From positions 72,534 to 136,533 of the forward strand of contig NIRF01000004.1 in NCBI GenBank assembly GCA_002878375.1: 64,000 nucleotides of DNA, given 5' to 3'. This DNA is from Dictyoglomus sp. NZ13-RE01. GTDB lineage: Bacteria; Dictyoglomota; Dictyoglomia; Dictyoglomales; Dictyoglomaceae. Shown piece by piece: positions 28,786-38,700 of the stretch. A model generated the notes under the pieces. The model worked only from the letters and a program-made list of their open reading frames with translations. It had not been told where the DNA came from and searched no databases. The first letter of the stretch is position 1. Each line of letters starts with the position of its first letter. The position numbers and the translations under genes are program-made.

Positions 28786-29979
28786 CTATTTTATTTCATA
28801 GACCAAAATCTTATATCCATCCCCACCCATTACTAACAATATGAGATACCTGTTATCATAAGTCCATTCCATTTTTTCTAAGAAATATTCATTATCTAAG
28901 CTTATATTTCTTCTCTGCTCCTTCATTAAAGAACGGATAACAATCTCTTTTGTGGGAGCAAGAAAATGCTCACCTAAGGAATAAACTAAAAACTTTTCAT
29001 CAAAAGAAAAAACTGGGTGAGAGCCCCTGACATTTAATATTAACCTTTTATCATTTATGGTAAAAATATTAATTTCACTATTTTCCTCAATAGCAATGAG
29101 GTTTTCCAAAGGACTTATAACAGGATTACCAATTGCAGGAAAAGAAGCAATCTCTTTAAGGTTAGATAAATCAATAAGCACAACTTCTTCTTTTCCATCT
29201 AAGGAAAAAACAAAGTATTTATCATTTTTGGAGAGATTATAAGCAATAATTCTATCCTTTTCATAGAAATATTTCAAATCTTTACCACTTCTTAAATCCT
29301 TTATTATTAAAGCATAACTCTTTTTATTACTTGCCATAATAGGGTTTATGATAAAAAGATATTGATCTTTACCACTCATCAAGAAGTCGAACTCTGAATA
29401 ATCCTTTTTAGTACTAATAGTGTATAATCTCTCCATCTTAGGATAGGTTATCACATTGTACTCATACCACTCATCTAACAAAAGAAACCCTCCTAATAGG
29501 TAATTCATTATATGTACCTTTTCAATGAGAAAATTTCCTGAAGGAGAAATAATAATATCTTCTATACTTTCTATCTTCTCTGTAAATACATAGCTTTTTG
29601 TATTTACCACATTCTCTTTGTTATAAGGTAAAGGAGAAACAGTTTTCTTTGTAATGTTATAAATTAATGCATAAGGTTCGTTATTTACCACAAAAATTCT
29701 TTCAGGATCTAAAAAATGAAAATTTGTTATGGATATATTATCAGCATCTTTAGCCTTTTCGGATCTAACCTTTAACCTAACTAATTCCTTATTATCTTTT
29801 AAAGATACTAAAACAAGAGTGTCTTTCTGAGAAAAAGCTAATACGCTACCCAAAATTTCAAAAAAGTTTACGGAGTCACTTCCTATTTTAATAGTCTTTA
29901 TAAAGTTAATGCCAAATTCTTGTGAAAAAGAAAGGGAACAAAATAGCATGAAGAAAGTAAATACCCAAAATCTTTTCAT
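28786..29979 (-). CDS. Secreted beta-propeller-like protein of unknown function
   Basis: 397 residues with an N-terminal signal peptide (MKRFWVFTFFMLFCSLSFSQ, no lipobox). The rest is a series of beta-rich repeats with WD40/TolB-like phrases such as PSGNFLIEK, SKNDKYFVFSLDGKEEVVLIDL, ISPLENLIAIEE, FSFDEKFLVYSLG and TYDNRYLILLV. It therefore probably folds as a periplasmic or surface beta-propeller. AAAGGAG lies upstream of the ATG. It is 33 nt downstream of the ABC exporter pair on the same strand and may be cotranscribed. No catalytic motif was found. Confidence 0.78.
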   Translation of the reverse strand: MKRFWVFTFFMLFCSLSFSQEFGINFIKTIKIGSDSVNFFEILGSVLAFSQKDTLVLVSLKDNKELVRLKVRSEKAKDADNISITNFHFLDPERIFVVNNEPYALIYNITKKTVSPLPYNKENVVNTKSYVFTEKIESIEDIIISPSGNFLIEKVHIMNYLLGGFLLLDEWYEYNVITYPKMERLYTISTKKDYSEFDFLMSGKDQYLFIINPIMASNKKSYALIIKDLRSGKDLKYFYEKDRIIAYNLSKNDKYFVFSLDGKEEVVLIDLSNLKEIASFPAIGNPVISPLENLIAIEENSEINIFTINDKRLILNVRGSHPVFSFDEKFLVYSLGEHFLAPTKEIVIRSLMKEQRRNISLDNEYFLEKMEWTYDNRYLILLVMGGDGYKILVYEIK

Positions 29980-30012
29980 TATTCATTCTCCTTTACCCAC
30001 TATTTATAAATA

Positions 30013-31980
30013 TTATACTTTCACATTTAAATTTTGTAATTGGTATAAATGATAATAGAGTCCCTTTTGCCTGATGAGTTCCTGATGATTTCCTTTTTCT
30101 ACAATTTTCCCTTTATGAAGTACATATATTGTATCAACATTTTTAATAGTAGATAGTCTGTGAGCAATTATGATACTAGTCCTTCCACGTATTAACTTTT
30201 CTAAAGCATCCTGAATTAGTCTTTCTGTTTCTGTATCAATGTTTGCTGTTGCCTCATCCAGTATTAAAATTTTTGGATCAAAAACCAAAGCTCTTGCAAA
30301 AGCAATAAGCTGTCTTTGACCTGCAGATAAAGTAGCTCCTCTCTCCTGTACAGGTGTTTTATATCCTTGAGGTAGCTTAAGAATGAAATCTTCTGCATTT
30401 ACTAATCTTGCAGACTCCCTTACCTTCTCCTCAGGTATATCATCTCTATTTAGTCTAATATTGTGAAGAATATCCGTAGCAAAGAGATGCACATCCTGAA
30501 GAACAATACTTATATTTTTGCGTAGATCCTCCAAACTTAAATCTTTAATATTTATGTCATCAATCAATATCTCTCCTTTTTGAATATCATAAAACCTTGT
30601 TATCAAGTTTATTATAGATGTTTTACCTGCTCCAGTGTGTCCCACAAAAGCCACCTTTTCTCCAGGCTCAATAACAAAAGAAATATCCTTCAAAACCCAC
30701 TCTTTATCATATGCAAACCACACATTCCTAAATTCTACCTTTCCTTTTACCTTATTCAATCTAATAGGATTTTTAGGAGATTTTATCGTTATTGGCTCAT
30801 CTAAAAGCATAAATATCCTTTCTGAAGATGCCATAGCATTTTGTAATATATCATACTTTTCTGCTAAATCCTGAATAGGTCTAAAAAATGTATCTAAATA
30901 AGAGATAAACAAGAAAAGCATACCAAAACTGATCTCATTCCTTAATATCTGCAGACCACCTGAATATATCAAAAATGCAGTAACAAAACTACCTAAAGCA
31001 CTTACTAAAGGACGAAAAACAGCATTTACAAAAATAAACCTTAATTGTGCTCCTAATAAAGCATTATTTATAACCCTAAATTCCTTTTCATTTTCTAACT
31101 CTCTGGAAAAAAGCTGAGTGATTTTTATTCCTGATATATGCTCCGCAAGATATGCATTAATCCTTGCCAACTGAATTCTAAAATCTCTATAAGCTTTTCT
31201 GGCATACTTTCTAAAAATAAAGCTCATATATCCCACTATAGGAAGAGATAAAACTACAATAGATGCAAGCTTCCAATTTAATATAAACATAAAAATGGAT
31301 AGCCCTAAAATAAGAAATACATCTACAACCACACTGGTTATAACAGAATTGTACATCTCCTGAAGAGTCTCAGGATCATTAGCAATTCTTGTGACAATCC
31401 TTCCTACAGGATTTCTATCAAAAAAACTTACAGGAAGCCTTAGAACATGTGAGAATATGTCTTTTCTAAGATCATAAATAATTTTCTGAGAGGTTAACTG
31501 GAGTATATAAACCTGAATATAAGTTAAAAGAAAAATTAGTATTATTACAAGAAAGTATAAAAGGGCAGATTTTTTTAAATAGTTAAAGTCCCATGCCCTT
31601 AATATTTTTCTATCCCTATATGACATTTTGTTTAGATCCTTTTCAAGAATATAAAAATCTTTATCTAATCTCTTTATAGGATAATTCCTTACTAAGTAAT
31701 CCCAGTCTTTATTACTAATAAAAGATCTTCTATTTCCATTAATGATATAAACCTTTTCCTCTTTGCCATTTAAATTAATGGTTACAAAGGGATTTATACT
31801 ATTATCAATAGCACCCTTCACTATATAAGGATTAATTAATTTTAATAGAGTTAGAATTAATATAAGAATGAGAGCAAAAATTATACCTTTAAAATGAGGC
31901 TTTGCGTATCTTAAGAGTCTCCTCATTAAACGTGCATCATAAGCCTTACCCAATATTTCCTGCTCATCCAAGTAATTCAT
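30013..31980 (-). CDS. ABC exporter half-transporter, ATPase/permease (B subunit)
   Basis: Type IV ABC exporter half of 655 residues, probably forming a heterodimer with the gene just upstream. Six helices with a long extracytoplasmic insert of about 75 residues between helices 1 and 2 (about 60-135), then the ATPase domain: Walker A GHTGAGKTS, signature LSAGQRQ preceded by RGAT, Walker B ILILDEATANID and H-loop IIAHRLST. The Glu after Walker B is intact, so this is the canonical catalytic half. It overlaps the partner gene by 4 nt. Substrate unknown; drug or lipid export is typical. Confidence 0.93.
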   Translation of the reverse strand: MNYLDEQEILGKAYDARLMRRLLRYAKPHFKGIIFALILILILTLLKLINPYIVKGAIDNSINPFVTINLNGKEEKVYIINGNRRSFISNKDWDYLVRNYPIKRLDKDFYILEKDLNKMSYRDRKILRAWDFNYLKKSALLYFLVIILIFLLTYIQVYILQLTSQKIIYDLRKDIFSHVLRLPVSFFDRNPVGRIVTRIANDPETLQEMYNSVITSVVVDVFLILGLSIFMFILNWKLASIVVLSLPIVGYMSFIFRKYARKAYRDFRIQLARINAYLAEHISGIKITQLFSRELENEKEFRVINNALLGAQLRFIFVNAVFRPLVSALGSFVTAFLIYSGGLQILRNEISFGMLFLFISYLDTFFRPIQDLAEKYDILQNAMASSERIFMLLDEPITIKSPKNPIRLNKVKGKVEFRNVWFAYDKEWVLKDISFVIEPGEKVAFVGHTGAGKTSIINLITRFYDIQKGEILIDDINIKDLSLEDLRKNISIVLQDVHLFATDILHNIRLNRDDIPEEKVRESARLVNAEDFILKLPQGYKTPVQERGATLSAGQRQLIAFARALVFDPKILILDEATANIDTETERLIQDALEKLIRGRTSIIIAHRLSTIKNVDTIYVLHKGKIVEKGNHQELIRQKGLYYHLYQLQNLNVKV

Positions 31981-33734
31981 TGAAAGTCTTCCTCCAATCT
32001 CGATTCCAATCTTTGCTCTTCATATAATTTGGCATAAAATCCACCAATTTTCATTAGCTTCTCATGATTTCCTCTCTCAATTATTCTTCCTTCTTTTAAA
32101 ACCAAAATCTCATCAGCATCCTGAATAACAGAGAGCCTTTGGGCAATGATAATTAAAGTTTTGTCTTTTCTAATATCTCTTAAGTTTGCCAGAATCCTTT
32201 TCTCTGTATGAGCATCCACAGCAGATAAAGCATCATCTAAAATCAATATGGATGGATTTAATGCCAAAGCTCTTGCCAAAGAAATTCTTTGTTTTTGACC
32301 TCCTGATAGTGTAATTCCTCTTTCACCCACCATGGTTTCTAATCCCTGAGGGAAATCTTTTAGATCATCATCCAAAGCTACTATCTCAATCAATTTTTTT
32401 ATTTCCTCATCAGATATATTTGGATTCCCAAAACGTATATTATTAGCAATAGTATCAGAAAATAGAAAACTGTCTTGGGGAACAAAACCTATACTTTTTC
32501 TAAGACAACTCAAAGACAATTTTTTTATAGGTATGTCATCAATATAAATCTCTCCCTTTTGTATATCAAATAGACGAGGAATTAAATTAACAATGGTAGT
32601 TTTTCCAGAACCTACAGGACCTGTTATACCTAAAATTTTGCCAGGATAAACTTCAAAATTTATGTCCTCTAATACCCATCTATTACTACCATGATATTTA
32701 AAGTAAACATGCTCAAATTTTATTTCTCCAATTATTTTTTCCTTATAAATAGAATCCTTGCTATCTCTAATCTCAGGTATCTCATCTAAAACTTCACTTA
32801 TACGCTCTAAGGAAGCTCTTCCTCTTTGTAATGTATTGACTACTTGCCCTATTGCCATCATAGGCCATATAAGAAGCCCTATGTATCCATTAAAGGCAAT
32901 AAAATCTCCTAAAGTAATATCACCTGAAAAAACAGCCATTCCTCCAAAATAGAATATGATAAGTACACATAAACCTGCCAAGAACTCTATAGATGGATAC
33001 ATAAACCCCCAAACTCTAACTAATCTAATATTTTTCTCCAATAAATCCTTAGCTTTATTTAGAAAATTTTTCAATTCTCCTTCTTCTTGCACATAAGCTT
33101 TTACAACTCTTATACCTGCCACTGTTTCTTCCGCCTTATCTGTTAATATAGCAAAACTTTCTTGAACATCTTTAAACCTTTGATGAGTTATTCTACCAAA
33201 AAAGCTCATAGAGAAGGTAATGAGGGGAAGAATTAAAGCTAAGTATAATGTAAGTTTTACATTAATACTAAATAGAAAAAATAAGCTGATTATACCCATA
33301 AATAAGGAATCAAAAAACATTACTACTCCAAAACCAAACATTTCTCTAACTGCATTGAGATCGTTTGTAGCTAAAGCCATAAGTTCTCCTGTTTTGTGGT
33401 AATTAAAATAATTCACAGATAATTTTTGTAGATGAGAAAAATATTTATCTCTAATCTTAGCTTCTAATTTTCTTGAGGTAGGGATTATAGACATCCTCCA
33501 AAAGAATCTAAATAAAGCGGTTAATAATGCAAAAAGAATTAGTATAAAAGAATATATGATGATTTCTTTTACTCCTAATAAACCTTTCCTTAGATTATCA
33601 ACACCCCATCCTAAAAACCTTGGAGTTATAAGTTGAAAAATATCTGCTAATAAGAGACAGATTATCCCTCGAGTATAATCCCACTTATGTTCCCACAAAA
33701 ACTTTTTTATATGTCTCAATAAAGGCTTCTTCAT
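31977..33734 (-). CDS. ABC exporter half-transporter, ATPase/permease (A subunit, degenerate site)
   Basis: 585-residue partner of the downstream exporter half. Six helices, then an ATPase domain with Walker A GPVGSGKTT and signature LSGGQKQ. Walker B ends ILILDDALSAVD, with Asp in place of the catalytic Glu, and the H-loop is IIAQRLSV, with Gln in place of His: the usual degenerate site of asymmetric heterodimers. The ATG has no Shine-Dalgarno and lies 11 nt after a TAAAAT -10, so the mRNA may be nearly leaderless. Confidence 0.93.
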   Translation of the reverse strand: MKKPLLRHIKKFLWEHKWDYTRGIICLLLADIFQLITPRFLGWGVDNLRKGLLGVKEIIIYSFILILFALLTALFRFFWRMSIIPTSRKLEAKIRDKYFSHLQKLSVNYFNYHKTGELMALATNDLNAVREMFGFGVVMFFDSLFMGIISLFFLFSINVKLTLYLALILPLITFSMSFFGRITHQRFKDVQESFAILTDKAEETVAGIRVVKAYVQEEGELKNFLNKAKDLLEKNIRLVRVWGFMYPSIEFLAGLCVLIIFYFGGMAVFSGDITLGDFIAFNGYIGLLIWPMMAIGQVVNTLQRGRASLERISEVLDEIPEIRDSKDSIYKEKIIGEIKFEHVYFKYHGSNRWVLEDINFEVYPGKILGITGPVGSGKTTIVNLIPRLFDIQKGEIYIDDIPIKKLSLSCLRKSIGFVPQDSFLFSDTIANNIRFGNPNISDEEIKKLIEIVALDDDLKDFPQGLETMVGERGITLSGGQKQRISLARALALNPSILILDDALSAVDAHTEKRILANLRDIRKDKTLIIIAQRLSVIQDADEILVLKEGRIIERGNHEKLMKIGGFYAKLYEEQRLESRLEEDFQ

Positions 33735-33745
33735 ACAATCAAAAA

Positions 33746-33774
33746 ATTTTACAAGATTTTCTTCGTTATGAAAA
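33746..33774 (-). promoter_or_regulatory. Promoter of the ABC exporter operon
   Basis: Minus-strand TTTTCA (33774-33769), 17-nt spacer, TAAAAT (33751-33746). The -35 sits in the T tract of the upstream terminator; transcription would start about 5 nt before the ATG. Confidence 0.55.
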
Positions 33775-33798
33775 GGGAGGGAATTTATTCCCTCCCTT
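33773..33798 (-). terminator. Intrinsic terminator of the outer-membrane protein gene
   Basis: 11-bp stem AAGGGAGGGAA / TTCCCTCCCTT around a 4-nt loop, right after the stop at 33804, with a short T run on the minus strand. Confidence 0.85.
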
Positions 33799-33803
33799 AG
33801 AAA

Positions 33804-34862
33804 TTAAAATCCTATCTTTCCACTTAAAACTGCAGTAGTTATATTATTCGCCAATACATCATATGCAACCCCAGCATCAATTTGCATTAATAGAAGATTA
33901 ATACCAGCTCCTAAAGTATAGTAAAAGGGATTTAGATTCAAGTCAGTTATTGCTCCAGCCCTTAAGGATAGTAAAACAAAAGGAATCTCAACACCAATAT
34001 GAACTGTCTTCTCTCCCATCTCAGGATACCAAATATCTGCCAAAGCCTTAATTCCCAAAATAGGAACTTGTGCCATTACCCCTAATCTATATTCTCTTTC
34101 TGGTAAATCTAAATTAAAATCTGTATTTTGGGAACTTGTAGAAAGCCAAGTAGAATATAAATTTTTGCCCACTAATCCTAATCTTAAAATTGGGGTAATG
34201 TTTAATAGAACCCCTGCATCCACTTTTACTCCATACCCAACCTGAGAACTCGTATAGGTTGTTCCATTATTATAATCATAGACTTCTTTTTGCCCTCTTA
34301 TTCCTGCAATATTAATTCCATATCTTAGTTTAGCAAGTCCCAAAGGAAGATTTGCAAGAGAGGATGCAAAAGTAACATTTAGGGTAGTTTGGTTATTTCC
34401 TTCCGCATGAAGGGTTGCAGTTTGTGTTGATTCAATGTTAGCATTAAAATTACCATCAAAATAATTTGTCATAGCCAAAGAAAAGTTTCTAAACCTTAAT
34501 CCCCCAGAAATTCCAAGCTTTAAAGTACCATCATATTGTTGTGGAGAAGAAGGAGCTTCACCTTGAGACAAGCTTTGGAATAAATCCAAAACCTTTCTCC
34601 AATTCTCTAAATTTTGAGGATCTAAAGGAGAAAGACTTATAGATAAATTTCCTCCTAAACCTAATAAGGAGCTTTTTTCTAATCCTGCAGGATTCCAAAG
34701 AAAGGAAAAGCTTGGATCTGATAGAGCGGTAACAGCCCCTCCAAGACCAAGAGCCCTGGAATCAAAAAGAAGTTCAGGAGAAAGATTTGGAACAATATTA
34801 GAGGCAAAAGATACTGAGAATAAAAATATTGTAACTAAGGCAAAAAGTTTGATAAGCCTCAT
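33804..34862 (-). CDS. PorV/UPF0164-like outer-membrane beta-barrel protein
   Basis: 352-residue protein with a signal peptide (MRLIKLFALVTIFLFSVSFA). The N-terminal plug-like motif DSRALGLGGAVTALSD...NPAGL is typical of PorV/PorQ and FadL-related barrels. Alternating hydrophobic strands run to the C-terminus, which ends in GKIGF; a terminal Phe is the usual outer-membrane insertion signal. A CRP-like dyad lies upstream at class II spacing from its -10. It is one of three related barrels in 9 kb (others at 38893 and 41832). Function is not established; porin-like transport or secretion are both possible. Confidence 0.82.
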   Translation of the reverse strand: MRLIKLFALVTIFLFSVSFASNIVPNLSPELLFDSRALGLGGAVTALSDPSFSFLWNPAGLEKSSLLGLGGNLSISLSPLDPQNLENWRKVLDLFQSLSQGEAPSSPQQYDGTLKLGISGGLRFRNFSLAMTNYFDGNFNANIESTQTATLHAEGNNQTTLNVTFASSLANLPLGLAKLRYGINIAGIRGQKEVYDYNNGTTYTSSQVGYGVKVDAGVLLNITPILRLGLVGKNLYSTWLSTSSQNTDFNLDLPEREYRLGVMAQVPILGIKALADIWYPEMGEKTVHIGVEIPFVLLSLRAGAITDLNLNPFYYTLGAGINLLLMQIDAGVAYDVLANNITTAVLSGKIGF

Positions 34863-34898
34863 TTTGATACCTCCTTTTTAATTTATTATTTTATTACT

Positions 34899-34904
34899 AT
34901 TTTA
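34899..34904 (-). promoter_or_regulatory. -10 element of the outer-membrane protein gene
   Basis: TAAAAT on the minus strand. Its upstream edge is 29.5 bp from the centre of the CRP-like dyad at 34926-34941, giving a dyad centre near -41.5. No usable -35 is present, as expected for an activator-dependent class II promoter. Confidence 0.55.
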
Positions 34905-34925
34905 CTACTATATTATGTATTTTGC

Positions 34926-34941
34926 TGTGATTAATATCACA
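34926..34941. promoter_or_regulatory. CRP-like binding site
   Basis: TGTGATTAATATCACA, a perfect TGTGA-N6-TCACA dyad, in the divergent region between the outer-membrane protein gene (minus) and pduL (plus). It matches the consensus of CRP/FNR-family activators. Confidence 0.75.
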
Positions 34942-35035
34942 AAAATTAAGAATAAACAAATTTGGAAAAAAGTGGTAAAATATACATGGATAAATTTTTT
35001 AATAGAATGTAAAAATCTCAAGGAGGAGTTTGAAA

Positions 35036-35641
35036 ATGGAAGAAATAAAAGTACCGATTGGAGTCTCTGCAAGACATATCCATCTATCAATGGAGGATAA
35101 AGAAAAACTTTTTGGAGTTGGTTACAAATTAACCCCAAGAAATCCCTTATCACAACCTGGTCAATTTGCTTGTGAGGAAGAGGTGGAGGTAATAGGTCCT
35201 AAAGGAAGAAGTCTTAAATTAAGGATCTTAGGACCAGAAAGAAAAGCAACTCAAGTAGAAATATCTCTTACTGATGCGATTTTCTTAGGCTTAAATCCAC
35301 CCGTAAGAGATTCTGGAGATATTGAAGGAACTCCAGGGATAAAGGTTATAGGTCCCAAAGGAGAGATTGAGCTACCAAAAGGAGTTATTATTGCCTGGAG
35401 ACATATCCATACTCCTACAGAAATTGCTGAAAAGTTGGGATTAGTAGACAAACAACTTGTTAAGGTAAGACTTGGTAAAGAAAGAGCCCTTATATTTGAG
35501 AATGTTCTAATAAGAGTTAGTGATAAGTTTGCCTGGGAACTACACATAGATACTGATGAGGCAAATGCAGCTATGGTCAGAACAGGAGATATTGCAACAT
35601 TAATTTTAGAAGACGCAAGAGAAAAGATATTGCTAAAATAG
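35036..35641 (+). CDS. pduL: Phosphate acyltransferase, PduL type
   Basis: Transfers acyl groups between CoA and phosphate; in organisms lacking Pta, PduL makes acetyl phosphate for ATP generation. The ATG at 35036 is chosen from an overlapping TTG two codons earlier; GGAGG lies 9 nt upstream. The 201-residue protein has two PduL repeats with the zinc His motif SARHIHLS near the start and WRHIHTP near residue 121. There are no microcompartment genes and no N-terminal targeting extension, so it is probably the housekeeping fermentative enzyme. It ends at a strong terminator. Confidence 0.93.
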   Translation: MEEIKVPIGVSARHIHLSMEDKEKLFGVGYKLTPRNPLSQPGQFACEEEVEVIGPKGRSLKLRILGPERKATQVEISLTDAIFLGLNPPVRDSGDIEGTPGIKVIGPKGEIELPKGVIIAWRHIHTPTEIAEKLGLVDKQLVKVRLGKERALIFENVLIRVSDKFAWELHIDTDEANAAMVRTGDIATLILEDAREKILLK

Positions 35642-35674
35642 GCACCTTTATTTAAAAACAAAACATATTAGCAT

Positions 35675-35714
35675 AAAAAGGGGGGACTCAAACATCTTAG
35701 AGTCCCCCCTTTTT
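35675..35714 (+). terminator. Intrinsic terminator of pduL
   Basis: Long stem AAAAAGGGGGGACTC / GAGTCCCCCCTTTTT with a 10-nt loop, ending in a T run. It lies directly upstream of the next promoter. Confidence 0.9.
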
Positions 35715-35715
35715 A

Positions 35716-35724
35716 TGTTATAAT
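35716..35724 (+). promoter_or_regulatory. Extended -10 promoter of the M6 protease gene
   Basis: TGTTATAAT, a TGn-TATAAT extended -10 right after the pduL terminator. No good -35 is needed for this class. Leader of about 30 nt to the ATG with GGAGG inside. Confidence 0.6.
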
Positions 35725-35760
35725 TTTAAAATATAAAAATACAAGAAGGAGGTTTAGTGT

Positions 35761-38700
35761 ATGCGAAGGTTTTTGGGACTCCTGATATTCTTAGTATTCT
35801 TAATCTCCTTTACTTTTGCAGAATCAATTCCCCTAACCAAAGTAAAAATCATGCCACCCCATGAAAAACTCATTGAAAAAAAGGTTAAGCTTCCTACCCT
35901 ACCTGAAGTAACACCCGTGAGTATACCAAAGGGAACTAAAATTTATGGCGTAATTGAAAAAGCGGTAGCTATTGGAAAAGCCATTGTAATTCCCGTAGAG
36001 TTTACTGATAAACCAAGACAACCTGAAGATGTAATACCCTCAAACTACTTTGATATTCTTTTTAATAGTATCGGAGCAGATTGGAGCTCAATTAACCCTT
36101 ATAATGTTGGAAGTGTTAAAGAATTCTACTTAGAAAACTCCTATAATCAATTCAATGTAACAGCAACAGTCCTTCCCTGGTATACTGCCCAAAATACCTA
36201 CACTTACTATATAAACGATGGAAATTATGGATTTAATGGTGGAGTATTTGTTTTAGTAAAAGAGGTTCTTCAACACGCAGTAGATTCTGGATATGATTTA
36301 AGAAATTACGATGTAGTTTTTGTTATTCACTCAGGTCAAGGTGCAGAATGGACTGGAGATCCAAATGACATATGGTCCCATGCATCTACTGTCTATGTAA
36401 ATATTAATGAACAAAAGGTCCCCATAAGATACTCTATTGAGCCCGAATATATGGAAGATTATGATGCCCAAGGAAATCCAGTAATTGTTCCTTCAACAGT
36501 GGGAGTATTTGTTCATGAAATGGGACACTCCTTTGGAGATCTTCCAGACCTTTATGATAGAGACTACTCCTCTTATGGTCTTGGAAGATGGAGCTTGATG
36601 GCAGGAGGATCTTGGAATGGTCCAGCAGGACCTGGTGGATATGCAATAGGTGGAGGACCTTCTCACTTCGATGCCTGGAGTAAGATTCAACTTGGATGGG
36701 TAACTCCCATTATACCCACAGATAATTTAACAAACGTTATAATTCCACCTGTAGAAACAAACCCAGTAGTTTATATGCTTTGGACTGATGGACAAATTGG
36801 AGATCAATATTTCCTACTCGAAAATAGGCAAAAAATTGGATTTGATACTTATCTAAGAGGAGAAGGGCTTCTCATTTACCATGTAGATGAGAAAATGCGA
36901 GGAACCCAAAATGATAATGAATGGTATCCAGGACTTGATCCCTCAAGGCATTATTTAGTAGCTTTAGAACAGGCAAATGGACTTTGGCAATTAGAAAAAA
37001 GACTAAGTTCTGGAAATGCAGGACATCCATATCCTGGCTCCACAAATAATACTACTTTTGATGAAAATAGCACTCCAAACAGCAAAGCTTATGGAGAAAT
37101 TCCTACCACTGTTGCTGTAAGAAATATTGCTGTCTCTGGAGATGATATTACTTGTGATATTTATGTAAAATCTACTCAGGCACCTAATACTCCAAGTTTT
37201 GTAAGCCATATTGCATGGTCTGGAGATAATCCTCTTACAGTAAGACCTCTCTTTAAATGGGAAACTCCCTATGCTACAAATTACAAGCTTCAAGTTGCAA
37301 CTGATCCAGATTTTACAGATTTAGTAATAGACATTAATACCCAAGATACAACATATAGACCTTCTCTTTCTGAAATGCTAAATCTTGGAACTACCTACTA
37401 CGCAAGAATAAGAGCAGAAAATGCCAGTGGAACTTCAGATTGGTCTGTAAAATCCTTTACTACTCCAACAAACTTAGAAGCACTTCTTGTTGCTGATGAT
37501 GGTGGAGAATTTGGAATTGCTCCTTATTTAGAGAATGCTCTTTCTGATGCAGGAGTAACATACAATATAATTGATGTGTTCAAGGATAGTGTAGTACCAT
37601 CCGCACAATATATGGGCTCATATGATTGGGTAATGTGGGCAGGAGATTGGGGTGCAATATATGATCCTTCTGTGCAAAGTGAAATTATGACTTACCTTGA
37701 TAATGGTGGGAAACTCTTTATTACAAGCCAAGACTTAGGTTGGGCATCTTCCGCAGGATATGTAAGCTCTACTTTCTACAACGGCTATCTAAAAGCACAG
37801 TTTGTACAAGATAGTACGGATATTTATTCCATAAAAGGAGTTAATGGAACAACCTTTGAAGGATTAGTCTTTAATTTAAATACTTTAAACTCTGCACAAA
37901 ACCAAGCATATCCTGATGAGATTGATCCACTTTCTGGAGCTCAAGCCCTATTAGTATATAATCCAGAAGGGGTTTCTCCAATTGCTCCTGAAATTAAACT
38001 TCCAGAAAAAATTAAAGAGCAAAAAGCTCCTTTAATAGTAAATAAAGCTATAGCATCCTCTGGAACTGCTGGGCTAATATATGTAGATCCAAATAAACAT
38101 TACAGAGTCGTATATTTTGCCTTTGGACTTGAAGGAGTAGACACTTCAGTTAACGAGGTAATATTAAGAAAGGTAAGAGAACTATTTCTTGATACACAGA
38201 ATCCTAACCTAACATTCACAGTAACTTCATCCTTTAATCCTAATAATAATGAGACATGCAATATCAATGGTACTGTTTCTGATGATTTAGGATATGCTTA
38301 CCTCACTATTCAAGTTTATGATACTGTAAACGGAGTAAAGAATAATCTTGTTAAAACAATCACTAATAATGTAAAAGTCAATAACGGAAGCTTCACCTAT
38401 ACTTGGGATGGTAAGGATGAAAGCGGAAAGGTACTTCCCAATGGAAAATATATAATTGAAGCAACTGCAAAGGATGAATTATATAACACGATAATAAAGA
38501 CTGCATCTACCACTATATCTTCTAATCTACCTCTATCCTTTGCAAATGTTACTAAGTTTACAAAATCCTTCAATCCAAAAGAAGGTCCAGCGGAGATATA
38601 CTTCAATATCACTCAAGATGCAAAAGTAAAGTTTGTAGTATACAACCTTGCTGGAGAAAAAGTATATGAACAAGATTTAGGAGATCTTTCTGCTGGAAAT

